Under the pieces are notes generated by a model. The model saw nothing but the letters and a program-made list of their open reading frames with translations, was not told where the DNA came from and ran no database searches. Positions 27,105-35,900 of a stretch of DNA of 64,000 bases are shown here, in pieces (the first letter of the stretch is position 1; every line of letters begins with the position of its first letter). The stretch comes from Flavobacteriales bacterium. GTDB taxonomy: Bacteria > Bacteroidota > Bacteroidia > Flavobacteriales_D > Crocinitomicaceae. The stretch lies in the NCBI GenBank assembly GCA_022361195.1, contig JAKSBJ010000339.1, positions 1-64,000 on the forward strand, given 5' to 3'. Both the position numbers and the translations under genes were made by a program.

Positions 27105-27551
27105 ATGAAATTAAACGCAATTAAACCGGCTGCGGGATCAACCAAAAAGACTAAGCGTATCGCGCGTGGTCAAGGATCTGGTTCTGCTGGAACTGCCGGT
27201 AGAGGACATAAAGGAGCGAAATCAAGATCAGGTTATAGTAAAAAGATCGGTTTTGAAGGTGGACAAATGCCACTTCAAAGACGAGTACCTAAGTTTGGTT
27301 TCAAAAACATCAACAGAGTTGAGTATAAAGGAATCAACCTTGACACACTTCAAAAATTAGTTGATGACAAAAAAGTGAAGGAAGTAACTCCAGAAGTTCT
27401 TCAGGAAAACGGTCTGGCTTCTAAAAAGGACAGAATCAAGATCTTGGGAAGAGGTGAATTAAGTGCATCTCTTACTGTAAAAGCTCATGGTTTTTCTGCT
27501 ACTGCTAAAGAAGCAATTGAAAAAGCCGGAGGAAGCACAGAGACTGTTTAA
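27105..27551 (+). CDS. rplO: 50S ribosomal protein L15
   Basis: 148 residues. Late-assembly protein with a glycine-rich, basic N-terminus (GQGSGSAGTAGRGHKGAKSR) that winds through 23S rRNA, then a globular C-terminal half. The GFEGGQMPLQRRVPKFGF block is diagnostic. 19 bp before secY. Confidence 0.98.
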   Translation: MKLNAIKPAAGSTKKTKRIARGQGSGSAGTAGRGHKGAKSRSGYSKKIGFEGGQMPLQRRVPKFGFKNINRVEYKGINLDTLQKLVDDKKVKEVTPEVLQENGLASKKDRIKILGRGELSASLTVKAHGFSATAKEAIEKAGGSTETV

Positions 27552-27570
27552 CATCCTATATTTCACCTGA

Positions 27571-28899
27571 ATGAAAAAATTTATAGATACCATAAAGAAT
27601 ATTTGGAAAGTCGAAGAGCTTCGTAGCCGAATCCTATTGACTTTAGGTTTGATTCTGATCTACCGGATTGGTTCTTTCATTATCCTACCCGGAATTGATC
27701 AGACTGCTTTAGGTAGCGCAGGACCTAGTAATGGATTGGTTGGATTGTTGGACCTCTTTGCGGGGGGAGCATTCTCTAAAGCGTCAATTATGGCCTTGGG
27801 GATTATGCCTTACATTTCGGCATCCATTATCATGCAGCTATTAGGTATGGCTGTTCCAGTGGTTCAAAAAATGCAAAAAGAAGGTGAGAGTGGGAGAAGA
27901 AAAATTAATGGATATACACGGTTTTTAACGATCGCTATTTGTGCGTTCCAAGGACCGTCTTACTTGCAAATGTATGTGATCCAAAAAGGAGGAGCTGTTG
28001 ACCCAAGTGTTATTTGGTGGATTAGCTCAATTACATTGCTTGTAGCTGGTACTATGTTTGCCATGTGGTTGGGTGAAAGAATCACGGATAAAGGTGTAGG
28101 AAACGGAATCTCATTGTTGATTACTGTTGGTATCCTTGCTCGATTCCCTGGATCAGTTATTACTGAGTTCACACAACGTATGGAAGGAGCTGGATCTATT
28201 TTCATGTTCATCGTAGAATTGTTAGTGTTCTTTGCTATCATAATGGTGACCGTGCTAATTGTTCAGGGTGTGAGAAGGGTTCCTATCAATTATGCTAAAC
28301 GTGTAGTTGGTGGACAAGGAGGTGCTGAACAAGGAGCCAGAAGTTATATTCCTTTAAAAGTAAACGCATCTGGGGTTATGCCGATCATCTTTGCTCAGGC
28401 AATTATGACAGTTCCAACTATGATCAACTCAAACAATGTTGTTTTGAACGCATTGGCTGATTATAAAGGATTCTGGTACAACTTCATCTTTGCTTTGATG
28501 ATTATAATCTTTACCTATTTCTATACGGCGATTACAATCAATCCAAAACAAATTGCAGATGACCTAAAACGAAACGGAGGATTTGTTCCTGGGGTAAAAC
28601 CAGGTTCTGATACAGCTGAATTCTTGGATAATATTTTATCTAGAATTACTTTCCCTGGATCGTTAATGTTGGCCGCTATTGCAATTATTCCTGCTTTTGC
28701 CATGCTATTCGGAATTGGAGATTCTTTTGCCATGTTTATGGGAGGAACGTCCATGCTGATTATGGTAGGAGTTGTATTGGATACATTACAGCAAATAGAA
28801 ACGTATCTATTAAATCGTCACTATGATGGCTTAATGGAAGGTGGAAGAATTAAAGGAAGAAGAGGTAACGATATAAATATCGGCGGAGCCACAATGTAA
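27571..28899 (+). CDS. secY: Preprotein translocase subunit SecY
   Basis: 442 residues with about ten membrane helices. Forms the protein-conducting channel of the inner membrane with SecE. Visible marks are the plug region after TM1 ([23 protein letters not shown]), the cytosolic loop [14 protein letters not shown] and the pore loop around [10 protein letters not shown]. SecA, its motor, is encoded at 48.5 kb in this window. Embedded in the spc block between rplO and infA, as in most bacteria. Confidence 0.98.
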   Translation: MKKFIDTIKNIWKVEELRSRILLTLGLILIYRIGSFIILPGIDQTALGSAGPSNGLVGLLDLFAGGAFSKASIMALGIMPYISASIIMQLLGMAVPVVQKMQKEGESGRRKINGYTRFLTIAICAFQGPSYLQMYVIQKGGAVDPSVIWWISSITLLVAGTMFAMWLGERITDKGVGNGISLLITVGILARFPGSVITEFTQRMEGAGSIFMFIVELLVFFAIIMVTVLIVQGVRRVPINYAKRVVGGQGGAEQGARSYIPLKVNASGVMPIIFAQAIMTVPTMINSNNVVLNALADYKGFWYNFIFALMIIIFTYFYTAITINPKQIADDLKRNGGFVPGVKPGSDTAEFLDNILSRITFPGSLMLAAIAIIPAFAMLFGIGDSFAMFMGGTSMLIMVGVVLDTLQQIETYLLNRHYDGLMEGGRIKGRRGNDINIGGATM

Positions 28900-28904
28900 A
28901 GAAT

Positions 28905-29123
28905 ATGGCAAAACAACCTTCAATAGAACAAGACGGAACGATCATCGAGGCATTGTCAAATGCAATGTTTAGAGTCGAACTGCAAAATGGGCATGTAATT
29001 ACTGCTCACATTTCAGGTAAGATGAGAATGCACTACATCAAAATTTTACCTGGAGATAAAGTTAAATTAGAAATGTCTCCTTACGATTTATCGAAAGGAA
29101 GAATTACGTACAGATATAAATAA
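28905..29123 (+). CDS. infA: Translation initiation factor IF-1
   Basis: 72 residues, exact family length, one S1-like OB fold. [30 protein letters not shown] and the [13 protein letters not shown] end are diagnostic. IF-1 blocks the A site during initiation. Located between secY and rpmJ. Confidence 0.98.
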   Translation: MAKQPSIEQDGTIIEALSNAMFRVELQNGHVITAHISGKMRMHYIKILPGDKVKLEMSPYDLSKGRITYRYK

Positions 29124-29129
29124 AGAACG

Positions 29130-29246
29130 ATGAAAGTTAGAGCATCTGTAAAAAAGCGATCGGCAGATTGCAAAATAGTAAAGAGAAAAGGTAGGGTTTA
29201 TGTAATTAACAAAAAGAACCCTAAGTTTAAACAAAGACAAGGTTAA
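29130..29246 (+). CDS. rpmJ: 50S ribosomal protein L36
   Basis: 38 residues, too short for most gene finders. [21 protein letters not shown] is the L36 signature and the protein ends KQRQG. Of the zinc ligands of the classical form (Cys-x2-Cys ... Cys-x4-His) only one Cys remains, so this is the zinc-independent version. Starts 6 bp after infA and 10 bp before rpsM. Confidence 0.96.
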   Translation: MKVRASVKKRSADCKIVKRKGRVYVINKKNPKFKQRQG

Positions 29247-29256
29247 GAATTGAATT

Positions 29257-29631
29257 ATGGCTAGAATTGCTGGAATAGATTTACCAAAGAACAAAAGAGG
29301 GGTTATTGGATTAACCTATATCTATGGTATTGGTAAAAGTACTGCTTCTAAAATTTTATCAGAAGCTGGAATTGATGAAAACATCAAAGTTCAAGATTGG
29401 GACGATGAGCAAACTGGTAAAATTCGTGCAATAATTGCCGAGATGAAAGTTGAGGGTGCTTTGAGATCTGAAGTACAACTAAACATCAAGCGTTTGATGG
29501 ATATCGGTTGTTACAGAGGAATTCGTCATAGAGCCGGACTTCCATTGAGAGGGCAACGCACTAAGAACAATTCAAGAACCAGAAAAGGTAGAAGAAAAAC
29601 TGTTGCTAACAAAAAGAAAGCAACTAAATAA
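29257..29631 (+). CDS. rpsM: 30S ribosomal protein S13
   Basis: 124 residues. Head protein contacting P-site tRNA and the large subunit. [26 protein letters not shown] and [22 protein letters not shown] are diagnostic. First ribosomal gene of the alpha block. Confidence 0.98.
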   Translation: MARIAGIDLPKNKRGVIGLTYIYGIGKSTASKILSEAGIDENIKVQDWDDEQTGKIRAIIAEMKVEGALRSEVQLNIKRLMDIGCYRGIRHRAGLPLRGQRTKNNSRTRKGRRKTVANKKKATK

Positions 29632-29742
29632 TTTGACCAGGCTGTAAGTCCGGTGGAAGTTTGAACCTCTGTTTGTCTATATTGACTTAACAAGGCACCC
29701 AAACTAAAATCGATACGACGACAAAGTCACAAGCTAAATGAT

Positions 29743-30129
29743 ATGGCAAAATCAGGAAAAGTAAAAAAGAAGAATGTAAAGATTGATGCAGTAGGACAAG
29801 CGCACATTCAGGCGTCGTTCAACAACATCATCATCTCTCTAACTAACAACGCTGGTGAAGTGATCTCATGGTCATCTGCTGGTAAACAAGGATTCAGAGG
29901 TTCTAAGAAAAATACTCCTTATGCTGCACAGGTTGCTGCTGAAGAGTGTACTAAAGAGGCTTACGAATTAGGACTTAGAAAAGTAAAAGTTTACGTTAAA
30001 GGTCCTGGTTCTGGAAGAGAGTCTGCTATCAGAACAATCCATAACAATGGAGTAGAAGTAACAGAAATCGTTGATGTTACACCGATGCCACATAACGGTT
30101 GTCGTCCTCCTAAGAGAAGAAGAGTATAA
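29743..30129 (+). CDS. rpsK: 30S ribosomal protein S11
   Basis: 128 residues. Platform protein at the E site. The block [20 protein letters not shown] and the C-terminal [18 protein letters not shown] are diagnostic. A 111-bp spacer separates it from rpsM, unusually long for this operon, with no promoter or terminator recognised in it. Confidence 0.98.
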   Translation: MAKSGKVKKKNVKIDAVGQAHIQASFNNIIISLTNNAGEVISWSSAGKQGFRGSKKNTPYAAQVAAEECTKEAYELGLRKVKVYVKGPGSGRESAIRTIHNNGVEVTEIVDVTPMPHNGCRPPKRRRV

Positions 30130-30153
30130 TTTTACTATACGAAATAAAAAGAA

Positions 30154-30177
30154 AGAAGCCGGATTCGTCTGGCTTCT
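30154..30177 (+). terminator. TTCG-tetraloop hairpin after rpsK (weak terminator or attenuator)
   Basis: AGAAGCCGGA (30154-30163) pairs over 10 bp with TCTGGCTTCT (30168-30177) around a TTCG tetraloop, with one G-U pair. It is followed by GGTTTT, so the U-tract is short. The hairpin begins 25 nt after the rpsK stop and could end part of the transcripts or protect the upstream mRNA. Confidence 0.5.
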
Positions 30178-30209
30178 GGTTTTAAATCATAATAATTAAT
30201 AAGACCATT

Positions 30210-30238
30210 GATCGAAAGGAAGAGTTCGGTCACCGATC
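30210..30238 (+). promoter_or_regulatory. Mutually exclusive hairpins in the rpsD leader
   Basis: GATCGAA (30210-30216) can pair with TTCGGTC (30225-30231), 7 bp with one G-U, exposing a purine loop AGGAAGAG. The same GATCG can instead pair with CGATC (30234-30238), and GACC (30203-30206) with GGTC (30228-30231). The two sets cannot all form as simple hairpins. They lie 15-50 nt before rpsD, whose product S4 is a known mRNA-binding autoregulator in other bacteria. Function is inference. Confidence 0.4.
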
Positions 30239-30253
30239 TAAAAAAAAGTAGAA

Positions 30254-30859
30254 ATGGCAAGATACAGAGGCCCTAAATCAAAAATTGCAAGAAAATTCAG
30301 AGACCCTATTTTCGGGGATGATAAAGCTTTAGAAAGAAAGAATTATCCTCCAGGACAACACGGTCCTAACAAGAGAAGAGGAAAGCAGTCTGAATATGCA
30401 ATTCAGTTAATGGAGAAACAAAAAGCAAAATACACTTACGGTATTTTGGAAAGACAATTCTCTAACTTGTTCAAAAAAGCATCCCGAATGAAAGGGATTA
30501 CAGGTGAAAACCTTTTGAGCTTGTGTGAATCAAGATTGGATAACACTGTTTTTCGTTTAGGAATTGCTCCTACTCGTAGAGGTGCAAGACAATTGGTTGG
30601 GCATAGACACATTACAGTTAATGGTAATGTAGTAAACATTCCTTCTTACCAATTAAAAGAAGGAGATGTTATTGGAGTAAGAGAAAAGTCAAAGTCTTTG
30701 GAAGTAATTTCAAATTCTTTAGCAACTAACGTTCAATCATTCGATTGGTTAGATTGGAATCCATCACAAATGGAAGGAAAGTTCATGAACGTTCCAAGCC
30801 GTGAAATGATCCCTGAAAATATCAAAGAACAGTTGATCGTCGAGTTGTACTCGAAATAA
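30254..30859 (+). CDS. rpsD: 30S ribosomal protein S4
   Basis: 201 residues. Assembly initiator of the small subunit. [18 protein letters not shown] start, the S4 RNA-binding domain ([35 protein letters not shown]) and the usual C-terminus are present. No zinc-binding Cys pairs in the N-terminal domain, so it is the zinc-free type. Followed by a strong terminator. Confidence 0.98.
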   Translation: MARYRGPKSKIARKFRDPIFGDDKALERKNYPPGQHGPNKRRGKQSEYAIQLMEKQKAKYTYGILERQFSNLFKKASRMKGITGENLLSLCESRLDNTVFRLGIAPTRRGARQLVGHRHITVNGNVVNIPSYQLKEGDVIGVREKSKSLEVISNSLATNVQSFDWLDWNPSQMEGKFMNVPSREMIPENIKEQLIVELYSK

Positions 30860-30872
30860 TGAATTATATTTG
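30845..30872 (+). promoter_or_regulatory. Promoter of rpoA
   Basis: TATATTTG (30865-30872) is an exact TAnnTTTG match; TTG at 30845-30847 is 17 nt upstream as a -33 element. The last three bases of the -7 box are already part of the terminator stem that follows rpsD, so this promoter would start transcripts inside the left arm of the hairpin. Confidence 0.6.
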
Positions 30873-30919
30873 CGCCGCGATCCCGAAATTTGGTTTTGGG
30901 ATGGGCGCAATTTTTTTTT
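30870..30919 (+). terminator. Intrinsic terminator between rpsD and rpoA
   Basis: TTGCGCC (30870-30876) pairs with GGCGCAA (30904-30910); the inner stem ATCCC (30880-30884) pairs with GGGAT (30898-30902) and continues with AAA/TTT. The hairpin is followed by nine T (30911-30919). This is a textbook intrinsic terminator inside what is normally one alpha operon, 10 nt after the rpsD stop. Confidence 0.8.
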
Positions 30920-31023
30920 AATAAATAGTATAAACACATTGGCTTGCGGCCAAAGGATTAAATTGAATCTCTTCATTCTTTTGAATCGCGCAACCGTAAG
31001 ACAATTAAAACAGAAGAACTAAC

Positions 31024-32016
31024 ATGGCTATTTTAGATTTTCAAAAACCAGACAAGGTAATTATGATTGAATCGGACGACTTCAGAGGTCAGTTCGAATT
31101 TCGCCCATTAGAACCTGGTTATGGTATTACAGTTGGAAATGCTTTGAGAAGAATTTTACTTTCTTCTTTAGAAGGATTTGCAATTTCATCCGTAAAAATT
31201 GACGGAGTTGATCACGAATTCTCTACAATCAAAGGTGTAGTAGATGACGTAACAGAAATTATCCTGAACTTAAAGCAGGTTCGATTCAAACAGCAAATCG
31301 AAGGAACAGACTCTGAGAAAGTAATCGTTTCAGTTTCTGGACAGGATACTTTAACTGCTGGAGATATTGGGAAATTTACAACTGCTTTCCAGGTATTGAA
31401 CCCGGATTTGGTAATTTGTAAAATGGAACCAAGTGTGAAATTGAACATGGAGTTAGAGATTATCAAAGGAAGAGGTTATGTTCCTGCTGAAGAGAACAAA
31501 ACTTCTAACGCTCCTATTGGAACAATCTTTACTGATTCAATTTTTACACCAATCAAAAACGTTAAGTACAGCGTTGAAAACTTCCGTGTAGAGCAAAAAA
31601 CGGATTACGAAAAATTGATTTTCGATATCCAAACTGATGGATCTATTACTCCAAAAGATGCTTTACAAGAAGCTGCTAAAATCTTGATTCACCACTTCAT
31701 GTTGTTCTCGGATGAGAGAATTACATTGGAAACTGAAATCAAGTCTGAAACTGAAGAGTTTGATGAGACTTCATTGCACATGCGTCAGTTGCTTAAATCG
31801 AAATTGGTTGACCTTGACCTTTCGGTAAGAGCATTGAACTGTTTGAAAGCTGCTGATGTTGAAACATTAGGTGATTTGGTTTCTTACAACAAAAATGACT
31901 TGTTGAAATTCAGAAACTTCGGTAAAAAATCATTAACTGAGTTGGAAGACTTAGTAGAAGCTAAAGGTTTAGCTTTCGGAATGAATGTATCGAAATACAA
32001 ATTAGACAAAGAATAA
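31024..32016 (+). CDS. rpoA: DNA-directed RNA polymerase subunit alpha
   Basis: 330 residues. The N-terminal dimerisation domain ([26 protein letters not shown] in substance) spans about residues 20-230 and the C-terminal domain that binds UP elements and regulators follows ([23 protein letters not shown]). Preceded by a terminator and its own promoter, so its level may be set apart from that of the ribosomal proteins. Downstream of it lie a repeat element and rplQ. Confidence 0.98.
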   Translation: MAILDFQKPDKVIMIESDDFRGQFEFRPLEPGYGITVGNALRRILLSSLEGFAISSVKIDGVDHEFSTIKGVVDDVTEIILNLKQVRFKQQIEGTDSEKVIVSVSGQDTLTAGDIGKFTTAFQVLNPDLVICKMEPSVKLNMELEIIKGRGYVPAEENKTSNAPIGTIFTDSIFTPIKNVKYSVENFRVEQKTDYEKLIFDIQTDGSITPKDALQEAAKILIHHFMLFSDERITLETEIKSETEEFDETSLHMRQLLKSKLVDLDLSVRALNCLKAADVETLGDLVSYNKNDLLKFRNFGKKSLTELEDLVEAKGLAFGMNVSKYKLDKE

Positions 32017-32028
32017 ATAGAGTAAACG

Positions 32029-32115
32029 AAGTAGAAAGTATTAAGTAGAAAGTATTTTGAGTCAAATTGAAATACTTTCTACTAAAAAGAAGGCGAAGCC
32101 GACTGTTCTTTCTAC
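32029..32115. repeat. Nested direct/inverted repeat element between rpoA and rplQ
   Basis: AAGTAGAAAGTATT occurs twice in tandem (32029-32042 and 32043-32056). The second copy forms a perfect 14-bp inverted repeat with AAATACTTTCTACT (32070-32083). The first GTAGAAAG (32031-32038) matches a distal inverted CTTTCTAC (32108-32115). Between the inner and outer arms is GGCGAAGCC (32092-32100), a small GNR-type hairpin. The layout resembles REP-like extragenic palindromic elements. Copies elsewhere in the genome cannot be checked here. Confidence 0.65.
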
Positions 32116-32192
32116 CTACTACTATAAAAGTCCCAAAATCCTTGTGAGGGAGTAAAATAACATTAAGGTCAAGTTTAATTATTTATAAACAA

Positions 32193-32220
32193 CGTTCAGG
32201 TTCTATAGCAGGTCTGAACG
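32193..32220 (+). promoter_or_regulatory. Hairpin in the rplQ leader
   Basis: CGTTCAG (32193-32199) pairs with CTGAACG (32214-32220) around a 14-nt loop, ending 13 nt before the rplQ ATG. The position would allow control of ribosome access. No family is assigned. Confidence 0.35.
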
Positions 32221-32233
32221 CAAATTGAAAGAA

Positions 32234-32806
32234 ATGAGACACGGTAAAAAATTTAACCACTTAGGAAGAAAGTCAGCTCACAGAAAAGCAATGCTTTCTA
32301 ACATGGCTTGTTCATTGATCGAACACAAAAGAATCAATACAACTTTGGCTAAGGCTAAAGCGTTGAAAGGATTCGTTGAGCCGATAATTACTAAGTCAAA
32401 AACAGATTCAACTCATTCAAGAAGAGTTGTATTCAGCAAACTTAAAGATAAGTACGCTGTTACTGAATTGTTTAGAGAAGTTGCTCCTAAGGTTGCAGAC
32501 AGGCAAGGTGGTTACACACGAATTATTCGTACCGGAAAACGTTTGGGAGATAACGCAGAAATGTGTTTGATCGAGCTAGTTGACTTCAATGAAATCTACG
32601 GAACTGAAACGAAGAAGAAAACTACAAGACGTTCAAGAAGAGGTAAAGGAGGTGCTGCTAAAACTGCTGCAACTGAAGCTAAAGCGGAAGAAGTTGTTGA
32701 AGAAACAGTTGAAGAGCAAAAAGAAGAAACTCCTAAGGCTGAAGAAGCTCCTGCTGCAGATGCAGAAGAGACTAAAGCTGAAGATGCTGCTTCTGAAGAA
32801 GAGTAA
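32234..32806 (+). CDS. rplQ: 50S ribosomal protein L17 with acidic Ala/Glu-rich tail
   Basis: 190 residues from the ATG at 32234; an upstream TTG at 32225 is less likely. The first ~120 residues are a standard L17 ([21 protein letters not shown] ... [14 protein letters not shown]). Then comes a basic linker ([17 protein letters not shown]) and about 60 residues made almost only of Ala, Glu, Lys, Thr, Val and Asp. Bacterial L17 usually ends near 120-130 residues. Similar tails are known in Bacteroidota; the role is not known. Last gene of the cluster, followed by a terminator. Confidence 0.95.
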   Translation: MRHGKKFNHLGRKSAHRKAMLSNMACSLIEHKRINTTLAKAKALKGFVEPIITKSKTDSTHSRRVVFSKLKDKYAVTELFREVAPKVADRQGGYTRIIRTGKRLGDNAEMCLIELVDFNEIYGTETKKKTTRRSRRGKGGAAKTAATEAKAEEVVEETVEEQKEETPKAEEAPAADAEETKAEDAASEEE

Positions 32807-32831
32807 ATTTCTTCTGAAATCTATAAAACTG

Positions 32832-32861
32832 AAAGGGGATCTGGACAAGATCCCTTTTTTT
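32832..32861 (+). terminator. Intrinsic terminator after rplQ
   Basis: AAAGGGGATCT pairs with AGATCCCTTT (one bulged G) around a 5-nt loop and ends in seven T. It begins 25 nt after the rplQ stop and closes the ribosomal cluster. Confidence 0.85.
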
Positions 32862-32943
32862 ATGCTTGCTTTTCAAGGATTGAGGAGAAAGGAGTTTGAT
32901 AGCTGAATGACATTTTCTAATTTTATCCAAAGAAGCTCATCAA

Positions 32944-35900
32944 ATGAAAACATTTCAAAAACAACTCGCCTTTTTTCTTTTAGGTATTCTATTTCCGGTT
33001 TTAGCAAAAGCTCAAAATCAGGATCATTTTTTTAAAGTTCTTCCCTCCTTAGATGGAACTGAGGCACTTTGGATTCAGAAAATGTATGAGGATAATCCCA
33101 ACGTTTTTGAAGTCAATCAGCTGTATGAACAATACTATAAAGAGCATAAGTGGGAAAAGAACATCCACACACAGAACTACAAATATTGGTTAAAGCAAAT
33201 CAAGCCTTATGTTCAGGTAGAAGGAAATATTGTAGTTCCTTCTTATAATAGTTTGTCCACTAAGCATCATAACTTAAAGGAACAACGGAATTTTAAAAGT
33301 GGTAGTCGAACATCAGATACCTGGTCTAATGTAGGTCCTTTCAATACCTATAAAAATGATGGAACGCTTAATTTGCGTCCAACTCAGGTTAATGTTTATT
33401 GCATTGAAATAGCTCCATCAGACAACGATATAATGTATTGTGCTACCGAAGGAGGAGGACTGTTCAAGTCAATTGATCATGGGCTTAATTGGAACCTAAT
33501 TACACTCAATGAAGTTTTCACTAAAGCACAGGATATTAAAGTTCATCCTTTTGATACCGATATTTTATATGTGGCTCACAATAATCAAATCTATAAATCA
33601 ACTGATGGTGGAGATACATGGGAGCTAAACTTTACGGCTTCAGGAACGGTTGAGCAATTTTATATTCATAAAACGAATCCATCCATTGTGTTTGCTGCTA
33701 CTTCAGGCGGACTTTACCAAACGATGGATGATGGAGGAAGCTGGACGAATATTTTTGATGAACGTTGTTGGGATATTGAGGCTCATGCTATCGCAGCTGA
33801 TACCATGTACCTGTCCATTCACAATGCTGCGGAAAAAAGAGCAGAGATTTATCGTTCGCAAGATGGTGGCGATAGTTGGGAATTAAAAGACAATGGTTGG
33901 TACACACCTACCGTTTTTGCTGAAGCATCAGATATTGGATGTAAAGTTGCTGTTACTCCTGCTGATCCAGATAGAGTATATGCTTGTTTAATTGGTGAAA
34001 GTAAAGCAGATGATAATGGATGGATAGGAGTGTATTATAGTTTGGATGAAGGTGAAAATTGGGTAAACCCTGATGGCATTGATGGCGGGCCTTATGCTCC
34101 AGGATCTGATATGATGACCAATTGGTTTGTTGCCGGTTATAGTGGAGGCTATCATCAGGGATGGTACAACTTTGATTTGGATGCTTCTCATCTCGATCCT
34201 GATAAAATATGGATTGGAACCATTTGGGATTGCGAATCAGGAAATAGAGGAGAAAATATTGAGTACATCCGAGGCACTCGTGGTTTGGAAATGCATGCAG
34301 ATGTACAGGATATTGAAGTAATTGGAGACGAAATTTGGATTGTTTCCGATGGAGGGATTAACTATTCTAATGATGAATGCTTAAGTGTTGAAATTAGAAA
34401 CACCGGAATCGGCGCAAGTACTTTTTGGGGATTCAATCAAGGCTGGAATGAAGATACCTGGACAGGTGGACGATACCACAATGGAGATGCTACTTATCAC
34501 GAAAACTATGGAGTAGGGAATACGATGTTTATGGGCGGAGCAGAAACTGCAACTGGCTATGTGAATCCACTGAATAACCGCCTGACTCATTTTTCAGATA
34601 TCACAGATAAAAAAACTCCAGGAAGTTTAAGCGAAAGCTCTCAAAATATCGCCAACTTTAGTTTGTATCCAAACGAGAGCTATTTTACATTAAGTTCCAG
34701 TGAGGTAGAGTACGATCCTCGTTATTCTAATCATGTTTATCTGGGGAAGGATAATATTTTTTATAAATCAACTGATGGAGGATCGATCTTTAATGCTCTT
34801 TTTACTTTCCCAACAGGAAGTACAGTCTTGGAGTTTGAAATTTCACGATCAAACCCAGAGATCATTTATTGCTTTGTTCGAGTAGGTGGAAATTGTGTCT
34901 TGTATAAATCAGAAGAGATGGGAGCATCTTTTAGCATCATTGGAGCTATTTCATCTTCTAGTTTAAGTCATCTCGATTTGTCTCTCAACCCTTCCAATCC
35001 AGATGAACTTTGGGTGATCAGTCATTACGGGCCAAATGGTCAAAAAGTCTATCAAACAACAAATGGAGGTAGTAGTTGGTCGAATCGAACTACTTCAACC
35101 TTGGATGATCACAAACCATTAGATGTGTTATTTCAGGCTGGTACAGAATCGGTTGTTTATGTTTTGACGGATTATGCCGTTTTTCATTGGGATAATTCAA
35201 CGGCTGACTGGGTAATGTATGCTGATGGATTACCTTTTGTTACACAAGGATTGTCCTTAAAGCCCTTTTATCGTGATGAAAAAATTCGGATGAGTAGCGG
35301 AAGAGGAATTTGGGAAGCCGCCTTGTGTGCTCCTTCAATGCCTATTGCACAGCCTATGACATCTTCTGATACGGTTTATTGTAGTCGTGATACGGTTCAG
35401 TTTGATTGTTATTCGGTACTGAACCATGCGGGTGCTACTTGGGAATGGGCATTTTCTCCCGAACCAGAATATGTGAGTTCATTGACAGATCGAAATCCAA
35501 AAGTGGTTTTTGGTACTGAGGGAAATTATGATGTGACTTTAACAGTGACTGATGGTTTAGGAAATGCATCATCCAAAACGGTTGAAAATATGGTGCACTT
35601 GAGCAATCTATGTGAAGCTGATTCTGTTCCTGGATTGGCCATGGAATGTTATGTTGATGGAGATTATGCAAATGTTCCTGACTTAAATTTGGAAGCAACT
35701 GAATATTTTACCATTTCAGCCTGGATTAAGCCAGATGGTATTCAGGGGGATTATACAGGAATTGTCATGAGTGACGGAACGGCTGGAGGTCTTAATTTCC
35801 GTTCGGGGAATGAATTGGGGTACCATTGGCCAGGAGGTGCCTGGTGGTGGGGAAGTGGATTAATTGTTCCTTCAGGAAGATGGTCACATGTTGCTATGGT

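Noticed and set aside
29632-29742. Possible pseudoknot in the rpsM-rpsK spacer (GGTG/CACC and AGTTT/AAACT)
   Set aside because: The pairings are only 4-5 bp and separated by about 40 nt; without covariation they cannot be told from chance.
15289-32806. Overlapping open frames on both strands within the ribosomal cluster
   Set aside because: They are shadows of the ribosomal protein genes, with no start signals, no family match and codon patterns set by the real gene.
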